A DNA stretch of 13,551 bases, taken from assembly GCA_018056145.1 (NCBI GenBank), contig JAGPGE010000064.1, positions 1-13,551 of the forward strand, in the 5' to 3' direction. A model generated the notes under the pieces. That model was not told the DNA's origin, did no database searches, and worked only from the letters and a program-made list of their open reading frames with translations. This DNA is from Armatimonadota bacterium. Lineage in GTDB: Bacteria > Armatimonadota > Zipacnadia > Zipacnadales > JABUFB01. Shown here one piece after another: positions 7,398 through 13,551 of this stretch. The position numbers and the translations under genes are program-made. The stretch's first letter is position 1; each line of letters opens with the position of its first letter.

Positions 7398-8022
7398 TGG
7401 GCTTACCCGATCCGGGTTCGGCTTTCTCGCCGATTCTGCGTTCCGTTCCGTTCATGAGCCTGCGGATGTTGGGGCCGTGGCGGTAGATGATGACCGCCGC
7501 GCAAAGCGCGGCCATCACTGCATAGGAGAGCGTGTAGGGCGCAACCATGGGTGAGAAGACCAGCACCCACACGGGGCTGCTGGCGGCTCCGAGCATGCTG
7601 CCCAGGGAGACGTAACGCGTGTACTTGACGACCAGCAGGAACACGACAAAGGCCAAGAGCCCGATCGGCCAGAAGAAGCCGAGGACTACGCCGAGACTGG
7701 TTGAGACCCCGCGCCCGCCGGTGAAGCCAAGAAACGGTGAGAAACAGTGGCCCATGGCCGCGGCGAGCCCGGCCGCTCCGACGCCCCAACCTTCCAGGCC
7801 AAGGAAATGGCGGGCGAGAAGCACGGGGATGAGGCCTTTCAGCAGATCGATCACCCACACCGCCAGGCCCGCTTTCCAGCCGATGACTCGCAGGATATTG
7901 GTGGCGCCGATGTTCCCGCTCCCGTGCTGGCGGATGTCGGGGATGCCGTACATGCGCCCGACCAGGAGACCGACGGGAATGCCCGCGAAGAAGTAGCCGA
8001 ATACCAGGGCAACGATGATCAT
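7384..8022 (-). CDS. plsY: Acyl-phosphate:glycerol-3-phosphate acyltransferase
   Basis: A 212-residue integral membrane enzyme that transfers an acyl group from acyl-phosphate to glycerol 3-phosphate, giving lysophosphatidic acid. Several hydrophobic segments are visible (about 2-22, 50-70, 80-95, 108-130 and 138-180). The three cytoplasmic PlsY motifs are present: GSGNIGATN (34-42), GHCFSPFLGFTGGRGVST (91-108), and HGPNIRRLMNGTERRIG (182-198). Motif 2 reads TGGRGVST where KGGKGVAT is more usual; the Gly pair is kept. The tail after about 198 is charged and probably disordered. The ATG at 8020-8022 has a weak ribosome site. It follows der by 55 nt and overlaps gpsA by 14 nt. PlsX, which makes the acyl-phosphate, is not in the window. 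Confidence 0.96.
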   Translation of the reverse strand: MIIVALVFGYFFAGIPVGLLVGRMYGIPDIRQHGSGNIGATNILRVIGWKAGLAVWVIDLLKGLIPVLLARHFLGLEGWGVGAAGLAAAMGHCFSPFLGFTGGRGVSTSLGVVLGFFWPIGLLAFVVFLLVVKYTRYVSLGSMLGAASSPVWVLVFSPMVAPYTLSYAVMAALCAAVIIYRHGPNIRRLMNGTERRIGEKAEPGSGKPNDED

Positions 8023-8077
8023 CGGGATCGTGTGCCTGCCTTGCGCTGGAATGCGGTGAGAGATGGGGGCGTGGGCA

Positions 8078-9460
8078 TCAGTCTTCGGGAAAACGATCTT
8101 CCTTGCGTCTTGCGCGGATCAGCAGCTTGACCGGCGTGCCCTCGAAGCCGAACTCGCTGCGCAGGGCGTTCATTAGGTACCGCTCGTAGCTGAAGTGCAT
8201 CAGCTTCGGATCGCTGACGAACAGGGCGATGGTGGGTGGGCGTGTCTGCACCTGGGTCGCGTACAAGATGCGCAGAGGTCGCCCGCCTTTGCTGGGCGGG
8301 TTGTGTCTTGCCACGGCGCGGCGAATGCAGCGGTTGAGCGGCCCGGTGTCGATGCGGCGTGTGAACTGTTCATGGACGCGCTTGCATAGGGGGAGCAGGT
8401 CGGCGACGCCCTCGCCCGTGAGCGCGCAGGTGGGCACGATCGGCGCATAGTTGAGGAAGGGCAGCTCGTGTTCCGCGAGGTGCTGGAAGTCGGACCAGAC
8501 GGTCTTCATCTGGTGTGCGCGTCCCTTGGCGTCGAGTTCATCGGCGCTCCCGAGTGCGCTCTCCACGATGGTATCCCACTTGTTAGCGACTACGATGGCG
8601 GCGCGACCCATCTCGTGAACTTCCAGGGCAACGCGAGCATCCTGGGCGGTGATCCCTTCCAGGGCATCGACCACAATGACGCCGATATCCGCTTCCTGTA
8701 CCGCGCGCAGGGTGCGCAGGGCACTGTAGAACTCGGTACCCTGGCTGCGCTTTCCCTTGCGACGCAGGCCGGCGGTGTCCACGAGACGCACTGGCTTGCC
8801 ATCGAACTCGGCCCAGGTGTCCACCGCGTCCCGGGTGGTTCCGGGGACGTCGCTGACGATGAGGCGTTCCTGTCCAAGAATGGCGTTTATGAGCGCGGAC
8901 TTCCCGGCGTTCGGGCGGCCAACCACCGCGATCGCCATCTCGTCGCCGCGCGGCGGCTCTTCCTCGGGCCGCGGAAGCAGGTCGATGATGGCGTCCTCGA
9001 GGTAGACGATGCCGTGGCCCTGTTCGGCGGAGATGTCGATGGGTTCACCCAGGCGCAGTTCGTAGAACTCGGAGCTTTCGGCGGAGGGCTTCTCCATCTT
9101 GTTGATGGCCAGGACATAAGGCTTGCCGCTGCGGCGAACGATGTCGGCGATCTCGTGGTCGCCGGCGGTCACGCCCTCACGGCCGTCCATGAGAACCACA
9201 AGCAGGTCGGCCTCGCCCAGGGCCTCGATTGCCTGCTCTTTGACCTTCTCGGCGAATACATCGCCCTCGCCACCCACGAGACCGCCGGTGTCCACGGCAA
9301 TGATCTTGCGGGTGTTCACTTCGCCCTGTGCATAGAGCCGGTCACGCGTGACGCCTGGGAAGTCCTCCACCACTGCGAGCTTCTTGCCGACGAAGCGGTT
9401 GAAGAGAGTGGATTTCCCGACGTTCACGCGCCCGACGATTGCGACGATTGGTAATGCCAT
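8078..9460 (-). CDS. der: Ribosome biogenesis GTPase Der (EngA)
   Basis: A 460-residue double-GTPase needed for maturation of the 50S ribosomal subunit. G domain 1 has the P-loop GRVNVGKS (10-17), PGVTRD (35-40), DTGG (57-60) and NKME (120-123). G domain 2 has GRPNAGKS (181-188), PGTTRD (206-211), DTAG (228-231) and NKWD (293-296). The C-terminal KH-like domain runs from about 350 and ends in FEGTPVKLLIRARRKED, as in the family. The first P-loop has Val12 where Pro is nearly standard. I chose the ATG at 9458-9460, preceded by GGGAG and opening MALPIVAIVGR as in homologues; an ATG 54 nt upstream would add 18 unrelated residues. It is the first gene of the der-plsY-gpsA-hup-tRNA block. Confidence 0.97.
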   Translation of the reverse strand: MALPIVAIVGRVNVGKSTLFNRFVGKKLAVVEDFPGVTRDRLYAQGEVNTRKIIAVDTGGLVGGEGDVFAEKVKEQAIEALGEADLLVVLMDGREGVTAGDHEIADIVRRSGKPYVLAINKMEKPSAESSEFYELRLGEPIDISAEQGHGIVYLEDAIIDLLPRPEEEPPRGDEMAIAVVGRPNAGKSALINAILGQERLIVSDVPGTTRDAVDTWAEFDGKPVRLVDTAGLRRKGKRSQGTEFYSALRTLRAVQEADIGVIVVDALEGITAQDARVALEVHEMGRAAIVVANKWDTIVESALGSADELDAKGRAHQMKTVWSDFQHLAEHELPFLNYAPIVPTCALTGEGVADLLPLCKRVHEQFTRRIDTGPLNRCIRRAVARHNPPSKGGRPLRILYATQVQTRPPTIALFVSDPKLMHFSYERYLMNALRSEFGFEGTPVKLLIRARRKEDRFPED

Positions 9461-9496
9461 TGCGTCTCCCGCACACGATTCCACCAGGTGAAAGAC

Positions 9497-9532
9497 AGGC
9501 AACGCGGGCGTCATAGCCCGCGCACCGTTGCC
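9497..9532 (-). terminator. Hairpin between the TPR gene and der
   Basis: AGGCAACGCGGGC (9497-9509) and GCCCGCGCACCGTTGCCT (9515-9532) are inverted copies around a short loop, with a small internal bulge. On the minus strand the hairpin is followed by GTCTTTC, a poor U-tract. It could end transcription of the TPR lipoprotein gene (stop at 9608) or form the 5' leader of der, since a candidate promoter lies directly upstream. The stem is clear but its role is not. Confidence 0.45.
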
Positions 9533-9533
9533 T

Positions 9534-9563
9534 ATAGTGTCAGATGCAGGGCCGGCGCGTCAA
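9534..9563 (-). promoter_or_regulatory. Candidate promoter of the der operon
   Basis: On the minus strand TTGACG (9563-9558) matches the -35 consensus at five of six positions. After 18 nt comes CACTAT (9539-9534), a weak -10. Transcription would start near 9527, within the hairpin, giving a leader of about 65 nt before der. The -35 is good and the -10 is poor, so this is tentative. Confidence 0.35.
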
Positions 9564-9607
9564 GGCTTGGGGTCTGGCGGGTCACACTCCCGCCGCGCAC
9601 AGCGCGA

Positions 9608-10351
9608 CTACATTTCATCCCGGCAGCGGTCGATACCCATCTGCGCGGTGGTATTGCCGGGAATCTGCACAAGCACCCGTTTGAAGTCCGCAATAGCGGC
9701 TTCATACTCGCCCTGGGCCTCGTAGACTTCAGCGCGCCCGAGGAGGGCTTCGGCATTTTCGGCATCCAGGGCGAGCGTCTGGGTGAAGTCGTCGATGGCG
9801 CGCTCCAGGGCCTGCATGCCGCGTTCGCCGAGCGAACCCGCTTCCATGAAGTACGCGCGTCCGAGGACGGACTCGGCCTGTGCGCGGCCGAACCAGGCAT
9901 CCGCGAGGTCGCTCTGGATCTCGATGGCGTTGGAGAAACTGTTGACAGCGTCGTCGATGACGTCCAGATCCACCAATCCGTCTTCGGGCTGCGCAAGGCC
10001 GGTGAGCACCCGCCCGCGCCCGATCCAGGCGTCGATGTTCCCGCGGTCCAGCTCAACCGCGCGGCTGAATGCCTCGTTCGCTTCCAGCCATTCGCCATTG
10101 TCCAGGGCTTCCTGTCCCCGGGCTGCGAGTCGTTCGGCCTCCTTCGCGTACCGGGGGCTGACGGCCTGGGTACTGCTCTCTTCGGGCTCTTCCGGGGTCT
10201 CGGCTTCCGGTGTCTCCTCAACGGGTCCGGCGTCTTCGGGCTGGGAGGCGACAGGGCGCTGATCGCCGGAGATAACCGCTCTCTGCTGGCACCCGCAGGC
10301 AAGGGCGATGATGCAGAGAAGGGTCAGAAGCGTAAGGGACCTGTGGACCAT
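9608..10351 (-). CDS. TPR-repeat lipoprotein
   Basis: A 247-residue predicted lipoprotein. The signal peptide is 1-20, with a Cys-rich end (LACGC) in which Cys21 is the likeliest lipidated residue; the box is not canonical because Cys sits at -2. Residues 38-61 form an acidic Pro/Glu linker, then tetratricopeptide repeats fill 67-240: EAERLAARGQEALDNGEW..., DAWIGRGRVL..., DAWFGRAQAE..., and EALLGRAEVYEAQGEYEAAI. TPR solenoids bind other proteins, so this is probably an envelope scaffold or assembly factor; no partner is shown. The ATG at 10349-10351 has GGGAG 10 nt upstream. It is divergent from the pentad-repeat/lpxC operon across 167 nt and is separated from der by 147 nt holding a hairpin. 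Confidence 0.85.
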   Translation of the reverse strand: MVHRSLTLLTLLCIIALACGCQQRAVISGDQRPVASQPEDAGPVEETPEAETPEEPEESSTQAVSPRYAKEAERLAARGQEALDNGEWLEANEAFSRAVELDRGNIDAWIGRGRVLTGLAQPEDGLVDLDVIDDAVNSFSNAIEIQSDLADAWFGRAQAESVLGRAYFMEAGSLGERGMQALERAIDDFTQTLALDAENAEALLGRAEVYEAQGEYEAAIADFKRVLVQIPGNTTAQMGIDRCRDEM

Positions 10352-10454
10352 GGGTGCTCATCTCCCGTCTTTCCAGGACCGCACCCCCTTGATAACACCC
10401 ATTCGACACGGAATGCATGCTTCCCTGCCGCGGGACAGAGCCAGCTGGGGCAGT

Positions 10455-10484
10455 TTGACCGTCCCGTGAGCAAGGGGATATACT
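10455..10484 (+). promoter_or_regulatory. Sigma70-type promoter of the pentad-repeat/lpxC operon
   Basis: TTGACC (10455-10460) and TATACT (10479-10484) are each five of six matches to consensus and lie 18 nt apart. Transcription would begin near 10491, giving a leader of about 28 nt that ends in GGGAGGG (10508-10514), 4 nt before the ATG at 10519. It is the best promoter match I found in the window. It would drive the repeat protein, lpxC and possibly the reductase. Confidence 0.7.
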
Positions 10485-10518
10485 GCACTTTGGAATACAC
10501 CGACTGCGGGAGGGCGGA

Positions 10519-11088
10519 ATGGAGAGCCGGCGCGAGAGGGAACTGCAGGAGCAGGTAGACGAGTTGCAGGCGGAAGTCCAGAGCCTGCGGGCGCAGGTCG
10601 GGACCAGCCGGGGCTACCAGGCGCGGCGGCGTGAGTACAAGTCAACCAACACCTGGATGGGATTGCCGCTGGTGCATATCTGCCAGGGCCCGGATCCGGA
10701 GACTGGCAAGCCCGGTGTCGCAAGGGGAGTCATTGCCATCGGGGACGTGGCCATCGGCATTGTGGCGATTGGGGGACTGGCCGCGGGAGGGCTATGCATC
10801 GGCGGCGTCAGCCTGGGATTGATCACGCTGTCGGGCGTTTCGCTGGGTCTGCTGGCGGCGTTCGGGGGAGTGGCCATCGGGGGAATGGCATTTGGGGGGC
10901 TTGCCATCGGTGGGCTGGCTGTTGGCGGGTTCGCGCTGGGGTATATTGCCATCGGTGGCGGCGCCGTGGGGTACTACGCCATTGGCGGCGAGTACTCGAC
11001 GGTGAAGGACGTCGCGGAAGCACTGCGTGACCCGCTGATCCCTGGCTTCGTCCGCAGGATCATTGAGCTTGTCTGGGAGTTGCGATGA
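10519..11088 (+). CDS. Pentad-repeat glycine-rich protein with coiled-coil N-terminus, unknown function
   Basis: A 189-residue protein in four parts. Residues 2-27 are a charged heptad-like helix (RRERELQEQVDELQAEVQSL), likely a short coiled coil. Residues 46-70 hold TWMGLPLVHICQG and then ARG. Residues 71-156 are 17 tandem five-residue units of form x-hydrophobic-small-hydrophobic-Gly (for example GLAIG, GVSLG, YIAIG), with one six-residue unit (111-116) and one Ser for Gly (105). This stretch has a single charged residue, Asp76. Residues 158-189 form an amphipathic helical tail. No signal peptide is seen. The repeat could be a beta-solenoid or could sit in a membrane. I recall similar uncharacterised bacterial proteins with a GLPLVH motif but no function. 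Its stop overlaps the lpxC start (ATGA), so translation is probably coupled. Confidence 0.8.
   Translation: MESRRERELQEQVDELQAEVQSLRAQVGTSRGYQARRREYKSTNTWMGLPLVHICQGPDPETGKPGVARGVIAIGDVAIGIVAIGGLAAGGLCIGGVSLGLITLSGVSLGLLAAFGGVAIGGMAFGGLAIGGLAVGGFALGYIAIGGGAVGYYAIGGEYSTVKDVAEALRDPLIPGFVRRIIELVWELR
10729..10986 (+). repeat. Seventeen tandem 15-bp coding units (five-residue repeats)
   Basis: The DNA encodes 17 units of five residues (one of six), so the sequence has a 15-bp period marked by recurring ggc/ggg glycine codons and gccatcgg-like cores. The units differ at the DNA level, so this is an old, selected protein repeat rather than a recent slippage array. Confidence 0.85.
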
Positions 11089-11921
11089 GTAAGCTGCCTA
11101 TCGCGCGCCGCACCCTCGCAGCGCCTGCACCACCGGTCAGCGGCGTCGGTGTACGGAGTGGACGGGACATCACCGTGACGCTGGAGCCCGCGGCTTTCGG
11201 ACACGGCCTGACAGTCCGGCGAAGTGACCTGGGCGTCGAGTACCCACTGCACCTGGACAATACACTGAACCTGCCGACCTGCACGGCGGTGGGCACGAGT
11301 ACGCAGGACGCCACGCTGTTCGTGGAACACCTCATGGCGGTGCTCCATGTCCACCGGATCACGGACTTGACTGTCGAGCTTGACGGGCCGGAGATCCCGC
11401 TTCTCGACGGAAGCGCGGCCCTCTGGAACGCGCTGGTGTGCGAGGCAGGCACGCAGGAGCTGGGGGGGAGCGTAGAGCCGGTGGTGGTCTCGGAGAAGCT
11501 GCGGGTCGGCGTAGATGAGCGCTGGATTGAAGCGCGACCGGCTGATGTGGCCACGTTCTGCTTCGACCTGCAGTACGATCACCCCATGATCAGGTGCGAG
11601 ACCGCGCAGTTCAGCATGGATGCGGATGGGTTTGCCCGACTGCTGGCGCCGGCCCGGACCTTCGCGCTCAAAGAGGAGCTGGACGCGGCACTTGCCGCGG
11701 GTGAGCTGAAAGCCGGGTCCGAAGAGAACTGCCGGATCATCTACCGGGACCGCGTCTCCGAGCCCGCGACACTGCCCGACGAGCTTGCGCGGCACAAGGT
11801 GCTGGATATGCTGGGCGACCTGTACCTGCTGGGGCGTCCGGTGATCGGCGAGATCCACGGTTTCAGGACGGGACACGCGCAGAACCGGGAATTGCTCCGC
11901 GCGCTGTCCCATGTGCGATAG
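11085..11921 (+). CDS. lpxC: UDP-3-O-acyl-N-acetylglucosamine deacetylase
   Basis: A 278-residue zinc enzyme for the committed step of lipid A synthesis: it removes acetate from UDP-3-O-acyl-GlcNAc in the cytoplasm. Family landmarks occur in order: SGVGVRSG (19-26), FVEHLMAVL (79-87), ELDGPEIPLLDGSA (98-111), APARTFALKEEL (188-199), and PDELARHKVLDMLGDLYLLG (231-250), then GFRTGHAQN (259-267). Zinc ligands His82, His237 and Asp241 and catalytic Glu81 and His264 are all present. The first motif usually reads GVGLHSG; here it is GVGVRSG with Arg for His. It is somewhat shorter than the E. coli protein (305). It overlaps the repeat-protein gene by 4 nt and is followed after 47 nt by the reductase. 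No other lipid A gene is in the window. Confidence 0.94.
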   Translation: MSKLPIARRTLAAPAPPVSGVGVRSGRDITVTLEPAAFGHGLTVRRSDLGVEYPLHLDNTLNLPTCTAVGTSTQDATLFVEHLMAVLHVHRITDLTVELDGPEIPLLDGSAALWNALVCEAGTQELGGSVEPVVVSEKLRVGVDERWIEARPADVATFCFDLQYDHPMIRCETAQFSMDADGFARLLAPARTFALKEELDAALAAGELKAGSEENCRIIYRDRVSEPATLPDELARHKVLDMLGDLYLLGRPVIGEIHGFRTGHAQNRELLRALSHVR

Positions 11922-11968
11922 GCGTTACAGAGGCAATACGAGAACCGAGCCGAGGAGGTGCCACACGC

Positions 11969-13072
11969 ATGCAGTATCGCGACTATGGCAAGACGGGGAT
12001 CAAGGTGTCCGCGCTGGGGTACGGGGCCATGCGCTTGCCCAAGGACGATGAGGAAGCGATCTCGTGCATGGTCCGCGGGTTGGAGCTGGGCATCAACTAC
12101 ATCGACACCGCATACGGGTACAATGACGGCTGGAGCGAGAAGATGGTGGGCAAGGCCGCGAAGCGCTTCGGGCGCGGCAAGGTCTTCATCGCCACGAAGA
12201 ACCCGATGCATGATGACACGAAGGACGGCTGGTGGAAGCGGCTGGAGCGCTCACTGGAGTACCTGGATACCAGCTACATCGATTTCCTGAAAGTTGTCCA
12301 CGCGCTGTCGTGGGAAGCCTGGGAGCGCATCAACAAGCCGGGCGGGATGATCGAGGCGATCATCGAAGCCAAAGATCAGGGCCTGTATCATCACCCGATC
12401 TTCTCCTGCCACGACAGCCCCGAAAACATGATGAAGCTGATCGATACGGGGTTCTTCGAGGGCATACTGCTGCAGTACAACCTGCTAGATCGGCGGAATG
12501 AAGACGTCATCGCGCACGCGGCGGAGATGGGCATGGGCGTGGAGGTCATGGGCCCGGTAGGCGGCGGCAGGCTGGGGATGAGTTCGGAGAAGCTGGAGAG
12601 CCTCGCGAGCGACGTCAAGAGCACGCCGGAGCTTGCGCTGCGGTTCGTGCTGGCCAACCCGAACGTCTCCGTCGCCTTCAGCGGCATGAGCAACATGGAG
12701 CAAGTGGAGGAGAACTGCGCAACTGCGTCGCGCGAGGATGCCTTGAGCGCGGAGGAACTCGAGTCCATCGAGCAGGCGCTGCGTGAGAACCAGCGTCTGG
12801 CGGAGTTGTACTGCACCGGCTGCAATTACTGCATGCCATGCCCGCAGAAGGTGGGGATCCCGCAGGCTTTCGCGGCGATGAACATGCACAAGGTGTGGGG
12901 ACTCACCGAACACGCGAAGCACATGTACCGCAGGCTCGGGCCCAACCATCGCGAGGGGCTTCTGCAGGCTGACGCGTGCATTGAGTGCGGGAAGTGTGAA
13001 GAGAAATGTCCGCAAAACATCCCGATCATGGAGCAACTGAAGGAAACCCACGCGGCGCTGGGCGGGGAGTAG
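11969..13072 (+). CDS. Aldo/keto reductase with C-terminal bis-[4Fe-4S] motifs
   Basis: A 367-residue fusion-type oxidoreductase. The aldo/keto reductase barrel starts at GKTGIKVSALGYGAMRLP (7-24), and its catalytic tetrad is intact: Asp46, Tyr51, Lys77 and His111. The C-terminus has two cysteine clusters, CTGCNYCMPCP (Cys282, 285, 288, 291) and CIECGKCEEKCP (Cys337, 340, 343, 347), spaced as in ferredoxin-type 4Fe-4S sites. This architecture is a known predicted-oxidoreductase family, probably NAD(P)-linked with electrons passed to or from an iron-sulfur partner; the substrate is unknown. Oxygen-sensitive clusters suggest anaerobic or microaerobic function, by inference. A strong GGAGGTG site lies 8 nt before the ATG. 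It may be co-transcribed with lpxC, 47 nt upstream, though no functional link is evident. Confidence 0.93.
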   Translation: MQYRDYGKTGIKVSALGYGAMRLPKDDEEAISCMVRGLELGINYIDTAYGYNDGWSEKMVGKAAKRFGRGKVFIATKNPMHDDTKDGWWKRLERSLEYLDTSYIDFLKVVHALSWEAWERINKPGGMIEAIIEAKDQGLYHHPIFSCHDSPENMMKLIDTGFFEGILLQYNLLDRRNEDVIAHAAEMGMGVEVMGPVGGGRLGMSSEKLESLASDVKSTPELALRFVLANPNVSVAFSGMSNMEQVEENCATASREDALSAEELESIEQALRENQRLAELYCTGCNYCMPCPQKVGIPQAFAAMNMHKVWGLTEHAKHMYRRLGPNHREGLLQADACIECGKCEEKCPQNIPIMEQLKETHAALGGE

Positions 13073-13092
13073 CGCCACCGAGCCCCGGTTCG

Positions 13093-13100
13093 AAGGAGGA
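13093..13100 (+). promoter_or_regulatory. Strong Shine-Dalgarno displaced from its start codon
   Basis: AAGGAGGA is a near-perfect anti-16S match, yet no in-frame ATG, GTG or TTG for the transporter lies within normal reach. The first in-frame start, TTG at 13144, is 43 nt away. The intervening bases are almost entirely the perfect hairpin at 13105-13144. Confidence 0.6.
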
Positions 13101-13104
13101 ATCG

Positions 13105-13144
13105 ACGCCCGGCGGTGGAGGATCGCTCCTCCACCGCCGGGCGT
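13105..13144 (+). repeat. Perfect 18-bp inverted repeat with 4-nt loop
   Basis: The left arm acgcccggcggtggagga (13105-13122) and the right arm (13127-13144) are exact reverse complements around the loop tcgc. It lies 32 nt after the reductase stop and is followed by ttgctgctttcg, which is not a good U-tract. It may terminate the reductase transcript. It could also be a structure in the leader of the transporter, folding out the gap between the Shine-Dalgarno and the TTG. Its right arm, in frame with the transporter, reads LLHRRA, which would also suit the N-terminus of such proteins. Confidence 0.75.
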
Positions 13145-13551
13145 TGCTGCTTTCGTACTTGACCGTCGCCTATAACGTTCTCGAGGGCGTGGTGTCGATT
13201 CTGGCCGGGGTGATGGCCGGGAGCATCGCGCTCATCGGGTTCGGGCTGGACAGCGCGGTGGAGTCTCTCTCCGGCGGCATCATGATCTGGCGGTTCCGGC
13301 TGCACGGGCGCGTCTCAGCCGAGCGCGAGGAGCAGCTTGAGCAGAGGGCGGCGCGGCTGGTCGGGATCACGTTCTTCATCCTGGGGCTGTACGTGCTGTA
13401 CGAGTCCGCGGAGGGCCTGCTGAAGCGCGAGGCCCCCAATCCGAGCCTGATGGGGATCATCATCGCAGCGGTCTCCCTGATCATCATGCCCTGGCTGGCC
13501 GTCACGAAGCGGCGTGTCGGGCAGGCCATCGGCAGCCGGAGCCTCATGGCG
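13144..13551 (+). CDS. Cation transporter, cation-diffusion-facilitator-like, partial (C-terminus beyond window)
   Basis: At least 136 residues of an integral membrane protein that runs off the right edge. From the TTG, hydrophobic segments lie at about 3-26, 28-48, 72-92 and 103-121. The stretch YNVLEGVVSILAGVMAGSIAL (10-30) and GFGLDSAVESLSGG (32-45) are typical of the cation-transporter family related to CDF and TMEM163 proteins. Asp36 in TM2 occupies the place of a CDF metal-binding aspartate. SRSLM at the window edge matches the point where homologues continue into a SxxLxAD motif in TM5. It would export a divalent metal such as zinc by proton exchange; the ion is not shown. The start is unsettled: TTG at 13144 is the first in-frame standard start, but family-like residues (LLHRRA) also read in frame upstream through the hairpin. 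Confidence 0.75.
   Translation, partial: MLLSYLTVAYNVLEGVVSILAGVMAGSIALIGFGLDSAVESLSGGIMIWRFRLHGRVSAEREEQLEQRAARLVGITFFILGLYVLYESAEGLLKREAPNPSLMGIIIAAVSLIIMPWLAVTKRRVGQAIGSRSLMA

Noticed and set aside
8468..9454. Long plus-strand open frame (328 codons)
   Set aside because: It lies entirely antisense to der, whose GTPase motifs are all in place, and its translation has no recognisable motif. High G+C makes such antisense frames common.
9488..10558. Plus-strand open frame of 356 codons
   Set aside because: It is antisense to the TPR lipoprotein, crosses the sigma70-like promoter at 10455-10484 and overlaps the pentad-repeat gene. It has no ribosome site or family signature.
10729..10986. 15-bp periodic DNA considered as a CRISPR or minisatellite
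   Set aside because: The units are contiguous, in frame, divergent at the DNA level and lack spacers. The period is explained by the five-residue protein repeat.
10974..11912. Minus-strand open frame of 312 codons
   Set aside because: It is the antisense shadow of lpxC, whose zinc ligands and catalytic residues are complete on the plus strand.
13115..13162. Tiny GTG-started frame (15 codons) after the AAGGAGGA site
   Set aside because: The spacing of 14 nt is too long, the frame ends inside the transporter gene, and the peptide shows no leader-peptide feature such as codon runs.

Overview
The window comes from a G+C-rich bacterial chromosome with short intergenic gaps. I see no insertion sequence, phage gene or CRISPR array. 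An intact-looking lpxC (lipid A synthesis) and two lipoproteins point to a diderm cell with an outer membrane. The block der-plsY-gpsA-HU resembles the engA/gpsA/hbs neighbourhood of Firmicutes and relatives, and the 425-1036 methyltransferase resembles the stand-alone YbxB type of the same groups. A diderm lineage related to Terrabacteria, such as Armatimonadota, would fit both signals. That is inference from gene content; I could not test it phylogenetically.

Layout. 1-300 (-): N-terminal part of a metallo-beta-lactamase-fold hydrolase, divergent from 425-1036 (+), a YbxB/RsmC-like rRNA methyltransferase that may be translated from a leaderless mRNA. 1068-5823 (-): a run of four genes, in transcription order a putrescine-aminotransferase-like enzyme, a membrane-anchored glycoside-hydrolase-like protein, a small-molecule-type SAM methyltransferase and a small lipoprotein. 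5861-9460 (-): a housekeeping block, in transcription order der, plsY, gpsA, HU, tRNA-Pro(GGG) and an intrinsic terminator. The tRNA starts only 16 nt after the HU stop, so mRNA and tRNA are probably made as one transcript. 9608-10351 (-): a TPR lipoprotein.

10455-13072 (+): a clear sigma70-type promoter leads into a gene for a protein with 17 tandem five-residue repeats. This gene overlaps lpxC by ATGA and is followed by an aldo/keto reductase with two C-terminal 4Fe-4S motifs. 13144-13551 (+): the start of a cation transporter, preceded by a strong Shine-Dalgarno that a perfect 18-bp hairpin separates from the first usable start codon.

Functionally the window combines envelope lipid synthesis (plsY and gpsA for glycerophospholipid, lpxC for lipid A), ribosome maturation (der, the YbxB-like enzyme, tRNA-Pro), nucleoid structure (HU) and accessory metabolism. 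Most of it is ordinary housekeeping. The least explained items are the pentad-repeat protein coupled to lpxC, the hairpin before the transporter, and the glycoside-hydrolase-like membrane protein with its neighbours.
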